Part shown: positions 34,425 to 44,295 of the stretch, in pieces
Layout of the letters: each line of letters begins with the position of its first letter
Numbering within the stretch: position 1 is the stretch's first letter
Assembly (NCBI RefSeq): GCF_000967655.1
Contig: NZ_JXYA01000059.1
Coordinates: 1-47,804, forward strand
Length of the DNA stretch: 47,804 bases
Source: Pseudoalteromonas rubra
GTDB lineage: Bacteria > Pseudomonadota > Gammaproteobacteria > Enterobacterales > Alteromonadaceae
Direction: 5' to 3'
Notes under the pieces: generated by a model
The model's database searches: none
What the model saw: the letters and a program-made list of their open reading frames with translations, nothing else
Told to the model about the DNA's origin: nothing
Position numbers and translations under genes: made by a program

Positions 34425-36950
34425 TTAGAAGTTAAACGACACCTTACCATAAACAAAGCGGCCATCTGTGCTGTAAGCAGAGAACGCTGAGTAAGGGAAG
34501 ATCTGGTTAAAGTTGCTGAACCCGATGTTGCTGACGGTATCCTGAGGATACTGATCAAACAGGTTGTTTGCACCAAGGGCAACGCGCCATTGCTCGTTCA
34601 CCTTGTAAGCCACTTCCAGGTCTGTGATCCATTTGGCTGCCAGTACTTCGTCTTTTTCAACTGTGCTGGAAGGATCGGTCACTTCTCCGTAACGGGTTGC
34701 TTTGACCATAACCTGCCACTGTTCACGTTGCCAGTTTGCCACCAGGTTCCATTTGTTATCCGGTGTACCCGACTCAAAGCGTTCAATTTCACGACGAGCA
34801 AAGTACTGGTAGCTTTCACCAAGCGCAGCAAGCTCAGCCGGATTGGCTTTGACATTTGTCACCTCGGTATCGTTGAGGTTCAGGGCAGCACTGAGGTTAA
34901 GGTCGCCATAATCCGCCAAATCAAAGCGATAGGTTGCAACAATGTCTACACCCTGAGTGCGCGAGTCAATCGCATTGGTAAAGTAGCGAACACGCTGTAC
35001 ATTAAATTCGCCAGCCTGTTGCAGGATCTGCTCAACCGCGTCACCGCTGAGGTTTTCAGACATCACAATGCGGTCGTCAATATCAATGCGATACGCATCC
35101 AGTGTCAGGCTAAAAGCGTCTTTCGTATAAATGAAACCGGCTGTCAGGTTAACAGACTCTTCGGCTTCCAGTGGCTTGGCACCCAGTGCCTCAGCCGCAG
35201 GGGTATCGACCGGATACAGGCCAACTTCATTTGGTACGCCGTCTTCAAATACGGTGGCAATCGACTTATATGAAGTCTGAGCCAGCGAAGGCGCGCGGAA
35301 GCCTGTGCTCAGCGCACCACGCAGCGACAGCTGGTCGCTTACTACATAACGGGTTGCAAGCTTACCAGTCAGGGTTGAGCCAAAGTCGCTGTAATCTTCA
35401 TAGCGGGCCGCCAATACCAGGTTCCAGTCGGTGGTCAGGTAAGTATCAAACTCAGCAAACAACGCGACATTATGGCGTGACTCATCTACCGCACTTTCTG
35501 GGGAGAATCCAGCCAGAACCTGTGCGCCACCTGCGGCAACCGGCTGGCTGTTTGCATCTAATACCGTCTGATAAGACGCCAGTTTGCCCGCCTGAATTTC
35601 ATAGGTTTCGCGGCGGTATTCACTGCCAAGCGTAACAAATACGCTGTCGTACAGTCCTAAATCCAGTTCCGTTTTGGCTTCTGCATTGACCAGCAACTGG
35701 CTATAAACCAGTGCGCCGTTGTCGAATTCGGTTGGGCTGCTTGCGCCCATAGAAGTATTCAGGCTGTTCGATACGCCAAAGCCAAAGTCGTTCAGGCCAT
35801 AATTGGTGCTGACATCGTACTGCCAGTCACCGGCATCCCCTTTGGCACCCACAGCAAAGCTGTAGTCGCGCACTTCGGTGTCTATTTGCGGTAAAAAGCC
35901 ATCCGGATAAACTTCAAGGACATTACGGCCATCCTGAGGACGACGGAAGAAACCGCCCGAGTTGCCATCGCGGCTTGAGAAGCTGCCGAATGAGTACAAG
36001 TCTAAGTCTGACGCCAGTGCGTAGCCTGCGTTGTAAAACAGCGCAAAGTCTTCGATGTCGGCTTTACCAAATCGGTGATTATAACGCTCTGCGGTAAATT
36101 CACGGGGATCCAGCTTGCCGTTTTCATCACGGGCATACTGCTCGCGCTCATCAATGCCTGAGCGGTTAGTCGGTTGCTTGTTACGCAGCTCAGCAGCCAC
36201 GTTGATAAAGCCCTTGTCGCCAAGCTCAAAGCCAATATTGCCGCTAACAGTGGTGGTGCCGCCATCGTTTAGTTCGCGATCTGCGCCTTTGTCAAACGCC
36301 AGGTTGCCCTCGGCATCTTCATAGGTGCGCAGCAGTTGTGCAGAGCCGGCCATTTGCGTGTCGTACTCACCATAAGTGACCGACAGGTTGCCGCCTTCAT
36401 CGGCATCGTTCAGCACAATGTTGATCACACCGGCAATGGCGTCTGAGCCATATTGTGCCGCAGCGCCGTCACGCAATACTTCGATGCGCTTGATAGCTGC
36501 GGTCGGAATGGTGTTCAAGTCAACCGCTGTGGAGCCACGACCAACCGTGCCATTCAGGTTCAGCAGGGCACTGGCATGGCGGCGCTTACCATTGATAAGC
36601 ACTAAAGTATGATCGGGCGCCAGTCCGCGCAATACTGCCGGGCGTGCGTGATCGGTGCCGTCTGCCAGTTGCGAGTTCGGAAAATTGAAGCTTGGTACCA
36701 GCGTTGTCAAAACCTGGCTGAGTTCAAGCTGGCCTGAGCTGGTGATTTCATCCAGGCTGATAACATCGACCGGTACCGTGCTTTCAGTAACGCTGCGCAG
36801 GCTGCGTCGGGTACCTGTGATTTCAATCACTTCTGTGGTGTTACTGGCCTTAGGTGCCTGGCTTTCTTCTGCGCTGGTGTGAAACGAAGCGGCGGCGCCC
36901 AGCACCATGCTGATGCTGGCTGCCAGAGTACTCGGTCTTAACATGGTCAT
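34425..36950 (-). CDS. TonB-dependent outer-membrane receptor
   Basis: An 841-residue receptor with a signal peptide (residues 1-~27, FHTSAE), a TonB box (TEVIEITGTRRS), a plug domain (~45-165, LRGLAPDHTLVLINGKRRH and GAAAQYGSDAIAGVINIVL) and a 22-strand barrel ending in YGKVSFNF. The substrate cannot be told from sequence; this plug type is common in marine Alteromonadales for siderophores, vitamin B12 or oligosaccharides. There is no accompanying regulator, hydrolase or siderophore gene, and no iron-box was recognised in the 338 bases upstream. Confidence 0.9.
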   Translation of the reverse strand: MTMLRPSTLAASISMVLGAAASFHTSAEESQAPKASNTTEVIEITGTRRSLRSVTESTVPVDVISLDEITSSGQLELSQVLTTLVPSFNFPNSQLADGTDHARPAVLRGLAPDHTLVLINGKRRHASALLNLNGTVGRGSTAVDLNTIPTAAIKRIEVLRDGAAAQYGSDAIAGVINIVLNDADEGGNLSVTYGEYDTQMAGSAQLLRTYEDAEGNLAFDKGADRELNDGGTTTVSGNIGFELGDKGFINVAAELRNKQPTNRSGIDEREQYARDENGKLDPREFTAERYNHRFGKADIEDFALFYNAGYALASDLDLYSFGSFSSRDGNSGGFFRRPQDGRNVLEVYPDGFLPQIDTEVRDYSFAVGAKGDAGDWQYDVSTNYGLNDFGFGVSNSLNTSMGASSPTEFDNGALVYSQLLVNAEAKTELDLGLYDSVFVTLGSEYRRETYEIQAGKLASYQTVLDANSQPVAAGGAQVLAGFSPESAVDESRHNVALFAEFDTYLTTDWNLVLAARYEDYSDFGSTLTGKLATRYVVSDQLSLRGALSTGFRAPSLAQTSYKSIATVFEDGVPNEVGLYPVDTPAAEALGAKPLEAEESVNLTAGFIYTKDAFSLTLDAYRIDIDDRIVMSENLSGDAVEQILQQAGEFNVQRVRYFTNAIDSRTQGVDIVATYRFDLADYGDLNLSAALNLNDTEVTNVKANPAELAALGESYQYFARREIERFESGTPDNKWNLVANWQREQWQVMVKATRYGEVTDPSSTVEKDEVLAAKWITDLEVAYKVNEQWRVALGANNLFDQYPQDTVSNIGFSNFNQIFPYSAFSAYSTDGRFVYGKVSFNF

Positions 36951-37287
36951 TCCTGATTATATGTTGATTTCTGTACGGGCTTTTTTTGTCTGGCCCACGA
37001 AAAGGATGGCAATACTAAAGGTGGATAATTCTATGGGAAATTCGAATTCGTTATAAATTATAACAGCTCAAGTTTTTATGTTTATTTAGTAACATTGTAT
37101 TAAATGCCAGTCAGAAAATTACAAAGTGTCAATCAGAGTCAGGCTTGCTGGCTTAGTCATCACGCCTTTGTTACTGTGGGTCAAAATTTTATTGTTCAAT
37201 CAATTGCTTTGCTGCTTTGGATAAATAAATTTTGTTAGTCTATTGTTTAAGAGCAAGGTATAAAGCGCTTTTTTAAGGAGCACAAAA
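36951..37287. promoter_or_regulatory. 337-base divergent intergenic region
   Basis: It separates the receptor gene from the rimB-like gene and must hold both promoters. It is AT-rich around 37040-37110 and 37190-37260. I see no convincing -35/-10 pairs, operator palindromes or coding frames. AAGGAG at 37276-37281 is the ribosome site for the downstream gene. Confidence 0.5.
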
Positions 37288-37734
37288 ATGTCGACTTTAA
37301 TACAGGTTGGATGGCGCGAATGGCTGTCTTTGCCTGAGCTGGGTATAGACAGGATCAAAGCTAAGGTGGATACCGGCGCCCGAACCTCTTGTTTGCATGC
37401 CTTCAAAGTAGAAGAGTTTGAAAAAGAAGGCGCATCCTGGGTTCGTTTTTGGATGCACCCTAAACAAAAAGACACCGACTATGAACTGGTCTGTGAAGCG
37501 CCGGTGCTGGACGTGCGCAGGGTAACAGACTCGGGGGGCCATCAGGAATCTCGCTATGTGATCCAATCGACATTGCACATTGGTACCGAGCGCTGGCCCA
37601 TTGAAATCACGCTGACCAACCGGGATAACATGAAATTTAGAATGTTACTCGGTCGTACAGCAATGGAGGGGCGGATCTGTGTCGATCCTGCAGCCTCGTA
37701 TTTAACTAAAAAAAGAATTGAAGCAAGGAATTAA
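37288..37734 (+). CDS. Retropepsin-like protease, RimB-like (PF05618 type)
   Basis: A 148-residue single-domain protein. KAKVDTGARTSCLHA near residue 25-38 carries the aspartyl-protease DTGA motif (Asp28) and a nearby Cys, and MLLGRTAMEG near the end is the family-typical second half of the fold. These proteins were annotated as ATP-dependent zinc proteases; in Pseudomonas the RimB protein linked to RimK is of this type and trims glutamate tails added by RimK. AAGGAG is 6 bases before the ATG. RimK follows directly. Confidence 0.82.
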   Translation: MSTLIQVGWREWLSLPELGIDRIKAKVDTGARTSCLHAFKVEEFEKEGASWVRFWMHPKQKDTDYELVCEAPVLDVRRVTDSGGHQESRYVIQSTLHIGTERWPIEITLTNRDNMKFRMLLGRTAMEGRICVDPAASYLTKKRIEARN

Positions 37735-37735
37735 C

Positions 37736-38641
37736 ATGAAAATCGCCATTCTATCCCGGAATAAAAACCTTTACTCGACCCGTCGTTTGATAGAAGCGGC
37801 AAAGGAGCGCGGCCATGAGCCTGTGGTGCTGGATGTGCTGCGCTGCTACATGAACATCAACTCCAATGAGCCAGAAATTCATTTCAAAGGCGAAAAGGTA
37901 ATAGATGTAGATGCTGTGGTGCCGCGAATTGGTGCCTCGGTCACGTTTTATGGTTGTGCCGTGTTACGCCAGTTCGAAATGATGGGCATTTACCCGTTAA
38001 ACGAGTCGGTGGCCATTACCCGCTCGCGTGATAAGCTGCGCTCATTACAGCTGTTATCCCGTAAAGGCGTTGGCATGCCCATCACCGGATTTGCTAATAA
38101 GCCCGATGATGTAAAAGACTTACTGGAAATGGTTGGCGGTGCCCCCGTGGTGATCAAACTGCTAGAAGGCACTCAGGGTATTGGCGTGGTGCTGGCAGAA
38201 ACCCGTAAAGCGGCAGAAAGTGTCATTGAAGCCTTTATGGGCCTGAAAGCCAACATTATGGTGCAGGAATACATTAAAGAAGCCGGCGGTGCGGATATTC
38301 GCTGCTTTGTGATTGGGGATAAGGTGATAGCTGCGATGAAACGTCAGGCGCAGGAAGGCGAGTTTCGCTCTAACCTGCACCGCGGCGGCAGTGCCAGCCT
38401 GATCCGCATTACCCCGGAAGAGCGCAAAACCGCTGTTGCTGCGGCTAAAGCAATGGGCCTGAATGTAGCCGGTGTTGACCTGCTGCGCTCAGAGCGTGGG
38501 CCACTGGTGATGGAAGTAAACTCGTCGCCAGGCCTTGAGGGCATAGAAAAAGCAACCGGAAAGGACATTGCCGGTATGATCATAGAGTTTATGGAAAAGA
38601 ATGCAGCCAGTAAGAGGACCGCAACGCGTGGCAAAGGCTAA
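37736..38641 (+). CDS. rimK: RimK, ribosomal protein S6 (RpsF) glutamate ligase
   Basis: The 301-residue protein matches E. coli RimK (300 residues) almost motif for motif: N-terminal MKIAILSRN, VPRIGASVTFYG, the ATP-grasp loop KLLEGTQGIGVVLAET, EYIKEAGGADIRCFVIGD, FRSNLHRGGSAS and the metal-binding MEVNSSPGLEGIEKATG. It adds poly-glutamate to the C-terminus of ribosomal protein S6 and changes ribosome behaviour. Start is the ATG at 37736 with AAGGAATTAAC before it; it follows the RimB-like gene with no gap, and the desuccinylase-like gene overlaps its end. Confidence 0.93.
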   Translation: MKIAILSRNKNLYSTRRLIEAAKERGHEPVVLDVLRCYMNINSNEPEIHFKGEKVIDVDAVVPRIGASVTFYGCAVLRQFEMMGIYPLNESVAITRSRDKLRSLQLLSRKGVGMPITGFANKPDDVKDLLEMVGGAPVVIKLLEGTQGIGVVLAETRKAAESVIEAFMGLKANIMVQEYIKEAGGADIRCFVIGDKVIAAMKRQAQEGEFRSNLHRGGSASLIRITPEERKTAVAAAKAMGLNVAGVDLLRSERGPLVMEVNSSPGLEGIEKATGKDIAGMIIEFMEKNAASKRTATRGKG

Positions 38642-39683
38642 AAAAAACCAGGTATTTACACTACTTGATACACCCATTGAGGTGGCTGAGCGCAAAACCT
38701 TGTCGCTGGAAGTGGCCAAGCTCTATACCCACTCTCCGTTAACCATTCCTATTGAAGTGGTTAATGGCGCAGAGGCTGGCCCTGTGGTGATGGTTTGCGC
38801 CGCCATTCATGGCGATGAACTTAACGGCGTAGAGATAGTGCGCCAGCTTTTAGCAAAAGTGGATCCAAAGGCGTTGCGGGGAACCCTGATTGCTGTGCCG
38901 GTAGTGAATGTATTTGGTTTTATTCATAAGTCACGTTATTTGCCCGACAGACGAGATCTGAACCGCTGCTTTCCGGGTTCAGAGCGGGGCTCATTGGCTG
39001 CTCGTGTTGCCAATGTGTTCTTTAAACGGGTTGCCAGCAAATGTACGCATATTATTGATTTACATACAGGTGCTATCCATCGTTCCAATTTGCCCCAGAT
39101 ACGGGCCAATCTGAAGTGCGAAGCAACCGCAGACATTGCCAAAGCCTTTGGCACACCTGTGGTAATAGACGCCACGCTGCGTAATGGCTCGTTACGCAGT
39201 GAAGCCAGCAACCTGGGGATCCCCGTTATTACCTACGAAGCGGGAGAAGCGCTGCGCTTTGATCCATTGGGCATTGCCGCCGGACTAAAAGGCGTTGAAA
39301 ACGTACTCAGACGGCTGAAGGTACTCAAAGGCCGGCGTACTAAAAAGGTGCCAGAGCCAGTGATTGCGGATTCCACCAGCTGGGTGCGCGCCCATACTGA
39401 CGGTATTGTCCGCGCAATGGTGGGCCTGGGAGAGCGAGTCAATAAAGAGCAGGTGCTGGGGTATATCAGTAACCCGCTGGGTGGCAATGAAGTGGCTATC
39501 CAGGCACCACGCAGTGGCATTATTATCGGTCAGCAGTCTTTACCTTTGGTCAATGAAGGTGATGCGGTGTTTCATATTGCCTACTTTGCCCATGCTAACA
39601 CCATAGTGGAGCAACAACTGGGTGAGTTTATCGACGAGCTGGATTTAGAAGAGCAGCCGGTCGACACCGAACTCAACAACTGA
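38628..39683 (+). CDS. Succinylglutamate desuccinylase/aspartoacylase-family zinc amidase
   Basis: The 351-residue protein (from GTG 38628, with GAGG 10 bases upstream) has the AstE/AspA zinc site: AAIHGDELNGVE (His61, Glu64) and a third ligand in IIDLHTGAIHRSN. The C-terminal ~100 residues are a beta-barrel ('lipoyl-like' IQAPRSGIIIGQQSLPLVN). It overlaps rimK by 14 bases, so they are one operon. In this position its substrate is probably a glutamyl or acyl-glutamyl compound linked to RimK chemistry rather than the arginine-succinyl pathway; inferred from context. ATG 38601 is an alternative start. Confidence 0.82.
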   Translation: MAKAKKNQVFTLLDTPIEVAERKTLSLEVAKLYTHSPLTIPIEVVNGAEAGPVVMVCAAIHGDELNGVEIVRQLLAKVDPKALRGTLIAVPVVNVFGFIHKSRYLPDRRDLNRCFPGSERGSLAARVANVFFKRVASKCTHIIDLHTGAIHRSNLPQIRANLKCEATADIAKAFGTPVVIDATLRNGSLRSEASNLGIPVITYEAGEALRFDPLGIAAGLKGVENVLRRLKVLKGRRTKKVPEPVIADSTSWVRAHTDGIVRAMVGLGERVNKEQVLGYISNPLGGNEVAIQAPRSGIIIGQQSLPLVNEGDAVFHIAYFAHANTIVEQQLGEFIDELDLEEQPVDTELNN

Positions 39684-39690
39684 TCCATCG

Positions 39691-39732
39691 CAGCTGGTCT
39701 CGGGCGATTTCATTGCGCCCGGCCAGCTGTTT
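39691..39732 (+). terminator. Probable terminator of the rimB-rimK-desuccinylase operon
   Basis: A two-part stem: CAGCTGG (39691-39697) with CCAGCTG (39723-39729) and inside it CGGGCG (39701-39706) with CGCCCG (39716-39721), followed by TTTG. It lies 8 bases after the stop codon. Confidence 0.55.
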
Positions 39733-40005
39733 GTACTTCCTGGAGCAAGCTGGCTGTTTAGTTGGCTGTATTTTGTTCATCTTTTTTATCTCAAAAGTTA
39801 ACACTTTCAACCCGAGTTTAAAGCCTTTCCCCTGAGGTTAAGTGACACCGAAATTTTCATCCTTCCTGACGCGGCCCTATGTGGTTAAATTGGCGTAAAA
39901 ATTGAGCGAAAACAGGCTTTTTTCGTTAAAAGATTACGTGCAAGGGCAAAGTAGGGTAGAATGGGTCGGTTCTATCTACACGTATTACTGCCTGACGAGG
40001 TTTAT

Positions 40006-42813
40006 ATGAGTTTGTATAATGAGTACATGGAAGAAATCCAAACCCGTAAAACGGAACTTGGATTGAGTCCAAAACCAATCGATAGCGCTGACTTGCTATC
40101 TGAAATTATTGCCCAAATCAAAGACACAGGGCATGAGCACCGTGAAGATTCACTGAACTTCTTCATCTACAACACGCTTCCGGGCACAACCAGCGCTGCT
40201 GGTGTGAAAGCACAATTCCTAAAAGAAATTATCCTGGGCGAAGAGTCTGTAGCTGAAATCACGGCTGACTTTGCATTCGAACTGCTTTCGCACATGAAAG
40301 GCGGTCCTTCTATCGCGGTACTACTTGACCTTGCGCTGGGCAACGACGAAGCCATTGCTAAGCAAGCGGCCGACGTATTGAAAACCCAGGTTTTCCTGTA
40401 CGATGAAGACACGTCACGCTTGGAAGAAGCATTCAAAGCGGGCAATGCCGTTGCAAAAGACATCTTAGAAAGCTACGCGAACGCGGAATTCTTTACTAAG
40501 CTGCCTGATATTGACGAAAAAATTGACGTTGTGACTTATATTGCCGGTGAAGGTGATATTTCAACTGACCTGCTTTCTCCGGGTAACCAGGCACACTCAC
40601 GTGCCGACCGTGAACTACACGGTAAGTGCATGATCACGCCTGAAGCACAGCAAGAGATTGTTGAGCTACAGAAGAAGCACCCAAATGCAAAAGTGATGCT
40701 GATTGCTGAAAAAGGCACTATGGGTGTAGGTTCATCTCGTATGTCTGGTGTGAACAACGTGGCACTTTGGGCTGGTACCCAGGCAAGCCCTTATGTTCCT
40801 TTCATCAACATTGCACCGGTTGTAGCGGGTACTAATGGTATCGCACCTATCTTCCTGACAACCGTTGATGTAACCGGTGGTATTGGTCTTGACCTGAAAA
40901 ACTGGGTGAAGAAAACCGACGAAAACGGCAAAGTGGTTACCGATGCAAATGGCGACCCGGTACTGGAAGAAGCATACTCTGTTGCGACTGGTACTCTGCT
41001 GACTATCGACACCAAAGCGAAGAAACTATACAACGGCGACAAAGAGCTGGTTGACGTATCATCTTCATTCACACCACAAAAAGTGGAGTTCATGAAGGCG
41101 GGTGGTTCTTACGCGGTGGTATTCGGTAAGAAACTACAGACGTTTGCAGCTGAAACTTTAGGTGTTGAAGCACCAGAAGTATATGCGCCTTCTAAAGAAG
41201 TATCGCATGAAGGCCAGGGCCTGACAGCGGTTGAGAAAATCTTTAACCGTAACGCAATCGGTGTTGCGTCTGAGACGCCGCTGCACGCAGGTTCAAACGT
41301 ACGTGTTAAAGTAAATATTGTTGGTTCTCAGGACACCACAGGTCCAATGACGTCTCAGGAGCTGGAAGCTATGGCTGCTTCTACGATTTCTCCTTTGGTA
41401 GACGGCGCATATCAGTCAGGCTGTCACACAGCGTCTGTTTGGGATGCAAAAGCACAGGCAAACATTCCTAAGCTGATGGCGTTCATGAACAAGTTCGGTC
41501 TGATCACAGCACGTGATCCGAAAGGCATTTACCACTCAATGACCGACGTAATCCACAAAGTACTGAACGACATTACTGTGGATGACCGCGCAATCATCAT
41601 CGGTGGTGACTCGCACACGCGTATGTCTAAAGGTGTCGCATTCGGTGCCGACTCAGGTACTGTGGCGCTGGCACTGGCTACGGGTGAATCTGCAATGCCA
41701 ATTCCAGAGTCTGTGAAGGTAACCTTCAAAGGCGCAATGGCGAAGCACATGGACTTCCGTGATGTGGTACACGCTACTCAGGCACAAATGCTGAAGCAAT
41801 TCGGCGGTGAAAACGTATTCCAGGGCCGTATCATCGAAGTACACATTGGTACGCTGATGGCTGACCAGGCGTTCACTTTCACTGACTGGACTGCAGAGAT
41901 GAAAGCGAAAGCGTCAATCTGTATCTCTAACGACGAAACGCTGATCAAGTCTATCGAGCTGGCTAAGAGCCGCATCCAGATCATGATCAACAAGGGCATG
42001 GAAAACGAAGCGAAAACGCTTAAGGGTTTGATTGACCTGGCGGACGAGCGTATCGCGGGTATCAAGTCTGGTGAGCAACCAGCACTGGCACCAGATGACA
42101 ACGCTAAGTACTACGCAGAAGTTGTGGTTAACCTGGACGAAATCGTTGAGCCAATGATTGCCGACCCGGATGTAAACAACGAAGACGTATCAAGACGTTA
42201 CACACACGACGTGATCCGTCCTGTGTCTTTCTACGACGGTAAGCCAGTTGATCTGGGCTTTGTTGGTTCTTGTATGGTTCACAAAGGCGACATGCAGATC
42301 ATCGCACAGATGCTACGCAACCTTGAGAAGCAAAACGGTTCAATCGAGTTCAAAGCACCACTGGTTGTTGCGCCACCAACATACAACATTGTTGATGAGC
42401 TAAAAGCAGAAGGCGACTGGGAAGTACTGGCTAAGTACGCAGGCTTTGAGTTTGACGATGAAAATCCGAAAACAGCGGCACGTACTAAGTACGAAAACAT
42501 CCTGTACCTAGAGCGTCCTGGATGTAACCTGTGTATGGGTAACCAGGAAAAAGCAGAACCGGGTGACACTGTAATCGCAACTTCTACGCGCCTGTTCCAG
42601 GGCCGTGTTGTAGCGGATTCAGCCGAGAAGAAAGGTGAATCACTACTTGGCTCTACGCCGTTGGTAGTACTTGCCACTGTTCTGGGTCGTTTCCCAACTA
42701 TGGACGAGTACCAAGCCGCTGTTGAAGGCATCGACCTGACTGCGTTCACCCCACTTGAAGAAGAACTGACAACTAAGTTCGGTTCAGAGCAAGCGGTACC
42801 TGTTAAAGTTCTT
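40006..42813 (+). CDS. acnB: Aconitase B / 2-methylisocitrate dehydratase, long form
   Basis: From the ATG at 40006 (GAGG 7 bases upstream) the protein has 935 residues, versus 865 for E. coli AcnB. An N-terminal HEAT-like helical domain (~1-165) is followed by the swivel domain and the catalytic core. The 4Fe-4S ligands are Cys756 (GSCMVH), Cys840 and Cys843 (PGCNLCMGNQ); GSQDTTGPMTSQEL, QSGCHTAS (Cys473) and IGGDSHTRMS are core aconitase motifs. It converts citrate to isocitrate in the TCA cycle. The insertion and sequence (KGTMGVGSSRMSGVNNVALW) resemble the clade I know from Bacteroidetes rather than E. coli AcnB. Codon use (CTG, GGT, CGT, GCA) suggests high expression. Confidence 0.93.
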
Positions 42814-42837
42814 TAATCTTTACAGATTAAAAGACTA

Positions 42838-42866
42838 AAAAAAGCGCGTTTTTACGCGCTTTTTTA
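42838..42866 (+). terminator. Rho-independent terminator of acnB
   Basis: GCGCG (42844-42848) and CGCGC (42855-42859) with flanking A and T runs form a classic hairpin with six Ts (42860-42865), about 20 bases after the acnB stop. Confidence 0.93.
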
Positions 42867-42997
42867 TTGGGTGGAGATTGGGGGAAGCCGTTTCTAAGTA
42901 TTGTTCGCTTGTACAGTTATAGGTGAGTGTGGTTGTTTATTGGGTTAAGTTTCTTGTTTTGTCCTTACTTTTGAGCCTCGCTATGATCACGGCTCGT

Positions 42998-43140
42998 TCT
43001 AACTGAGCTGATTTGGCTTGAGTAGCTAGTACAATAGTGGTAGGTTATTGTTATTGATATGAATAAATTAATTTAGATGTGGTTCTGTACGGTTTTAGGA
43101 ACTGGGTTTAACTGGCATTCAGGCTGATGAGCTGTTAGCT
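42998..43140. repeat. Possible degenerate attC site bordering the cassette cluster
   Basis: CTAAC (42999-43003) with AGCT near it pairs with AGCTGTTAG (43130-43138) about 140 bases away; the right end reads GTTAGCT like the boundary of the next site. The inner arms match only partly (GGCTTGA with TCAGGC). Its size would fit a long VCR-type attC. It marks where the sequence changes from core to accessory. Confidence 0.4.
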
Positions 43141-43161
43141 GCATAGTCGAATAGGGAGTGT

Positions 43162-43755
43162 ATGTTTAAGTTTAAAAAGGAAATTGGCTGGTCTGAAGTA
43201 ATTGCTTTTTGGGCTCTTATTTTAAGTGGCTTGGCTTATAAAACGTCCTTAGATGCTAATAAACCATTTATCGTACATGGTAGTGGGTTAATTAAGTATG
43301 TCGAAATAAACGGAGAACAATGTTCATACGTACTATCTGTTCCTGTTACATTCCAAAATTCAGGAAAAGAAGCTGTAACCTTAAGACAGTTGCGTCTCGA
43401 TGATAGTTTTCCGCTTATAAGCTTTGTAAATCATTCTGAAAAAGATTTAGAGGTAGAATTACCATATAAAGTATATATGTCAGATTCTTCAATAGGTTCG
43501 ATTCCATTTGCTTGGCTAGAACAAGTGCAGAGATTACCTGAATTCGAAGCTTCTTATAAGCAAATTGGTGAATTAATTAGACCATCGGATAGCTTAAGCT
43601 TCTATTTGGTAATAGTAATAGATTCCAAGCCGGAGTTAGTAAACTATAAAGATCTATCAGCTTATCTTACTTTGAACGCTCGATTTAGTAATGACCAAGT
43701 TATTCCATTAAATGCTGCAGTTGAACTTGAAAGTATTGGTGCCAAATGCAGCTAA
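43162..43755 (+). CDS. Cassette 1: membrane-anchored unknown protein
   Basis: A 197-residue protein with one N-terminal membrane helix (about residues 11-27, SEVIAFWALILSGLAY) and a ~165-residue outside, mostly beta, domain (YVLSVPVTFQNSGKEAVTLR). No known family. Its stop TAA is the third codon position within the attC end (TGCAGCTAACAAG), a typical arrangement for cassette genes. GGGAGTGT before the ATG gives a ribosome site. Low GC and orphan status fit a recently acquired cassette. Function unknown. Confidence 0.65.
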   Translation: MFKFKKEIGWSEVIAFWALILSGLAYKTSLDANKPFIVHGSGLIKYVEINGEQCSYVLSVPVTFQNSGKEAVTLRQLRLDDSFPLISFVNHSEKDLEVELPYKVYMSDSSIGSIPFAWLEQVQRLPEFEASYKQIGELIRPSDSLSFYLVIVIDSKPELVNYKDLSAYLTLNARFSNDQVIPLNAAVELESIGAKCS

Positions 43756-43846
43756 CAAGTCGTTTGAAAGGACAAAAAACAGTTGGCTTTTGCTCCTTCA
43801 TCGCTAACTTTAGCCAACAATTTATTGCCCTTAACGAGGCGTTAGC
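43751..43846. repeat. attC recombination site (about 96 bp)
   Basis: GCTAAC (43751-43756) pairs with GTTAGC (43841-43846) as the outer arms; CGTT (43761-43764) with AACG (43833-43836) and GTTGGC (43782-43787) with GCCAAC (43813-43818) as inner arms, separated by unpaired spacers. Four-base spacers lie between the outer and next arm on both sides. This folded single-strand form is what integron integrases recombine. Confidence 0.75.
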
Positions 43847-43863
43847 TATCCAAAGGAGAAATA

Positions 43864-44295
43864 GTGACAGGTTCAGATTGGTTAGGAGTTGCTGGCTTGA
43901 TTGTTGGTATCGCTGGTTTAGCATATGCGGTTTATGAGAATCGCTCTAAAGCGAGGCTTTCTGATTATATTCGAGCCCAGAACTGGCATATTTATTCCAA
44001 AGCAAATAATGCAAATGGTTCAGTTCAGTTGGCACTACAAAAATATAAACAGGCAGAAAGCCAAACTGTTGATCTTGAAGCTTTTGAGTGGCTATCAAAG
44101 GCCGATGCATTCGGTCAAGATGTATTTAAAGATGTAATTCGGCAAATCCAATTTTCAGAGCCTAGCTTCACTGCGCAGGATGTAGAGCGTTGGGTAAAGG
44201 AAAAGCGTGTATCTGAAAAACATGCGCCCCTTTTCTATTCACTAACACCAGCTAACAAGTCACTCCAGCCGACAGCTAAAGCTGCGGCTGAGTGA
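43864..44295 (+). CDS. Cassette 2: small membrane-anchored protein
   Basis: A 143-residue protein starting at GTG (AAAGGAGAAATA upstream). An N-terminal helix (residues ~5-24, WLGVAGLIVGIAGLAYAVYE) anchors it, followed by a helical cytosolic or periplasmic domain (ANGSVQLALQKYKQAESQTV). The last residues TPANKSLQPTAKAAAE are translated from the attC site itself, which is typical of cassette genes. Similar in plan to cassette 1. No family recognised. Confidence 0.65.
   Translation: MTGSDWLGVAGLIVGIAGLAYAVYENRSKARLSDYIRAQNWHIYSKANNANGSVQLALQKYKQAESQTVDLEAFEWLSKADAFGQDVFKDVIRQIQFSEPSFTAQDVERWVKEKRVSEKHAPLFYSLTPANKSLQPTAKAAAE

Noticed and set aside
39940..39960. Sigma-70 promoter for acnB (TAGAAT -10 near 39955)
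   Set aside because: The -10 match is fair but the -35 candidate TTACGT is poor, so I could not support it.
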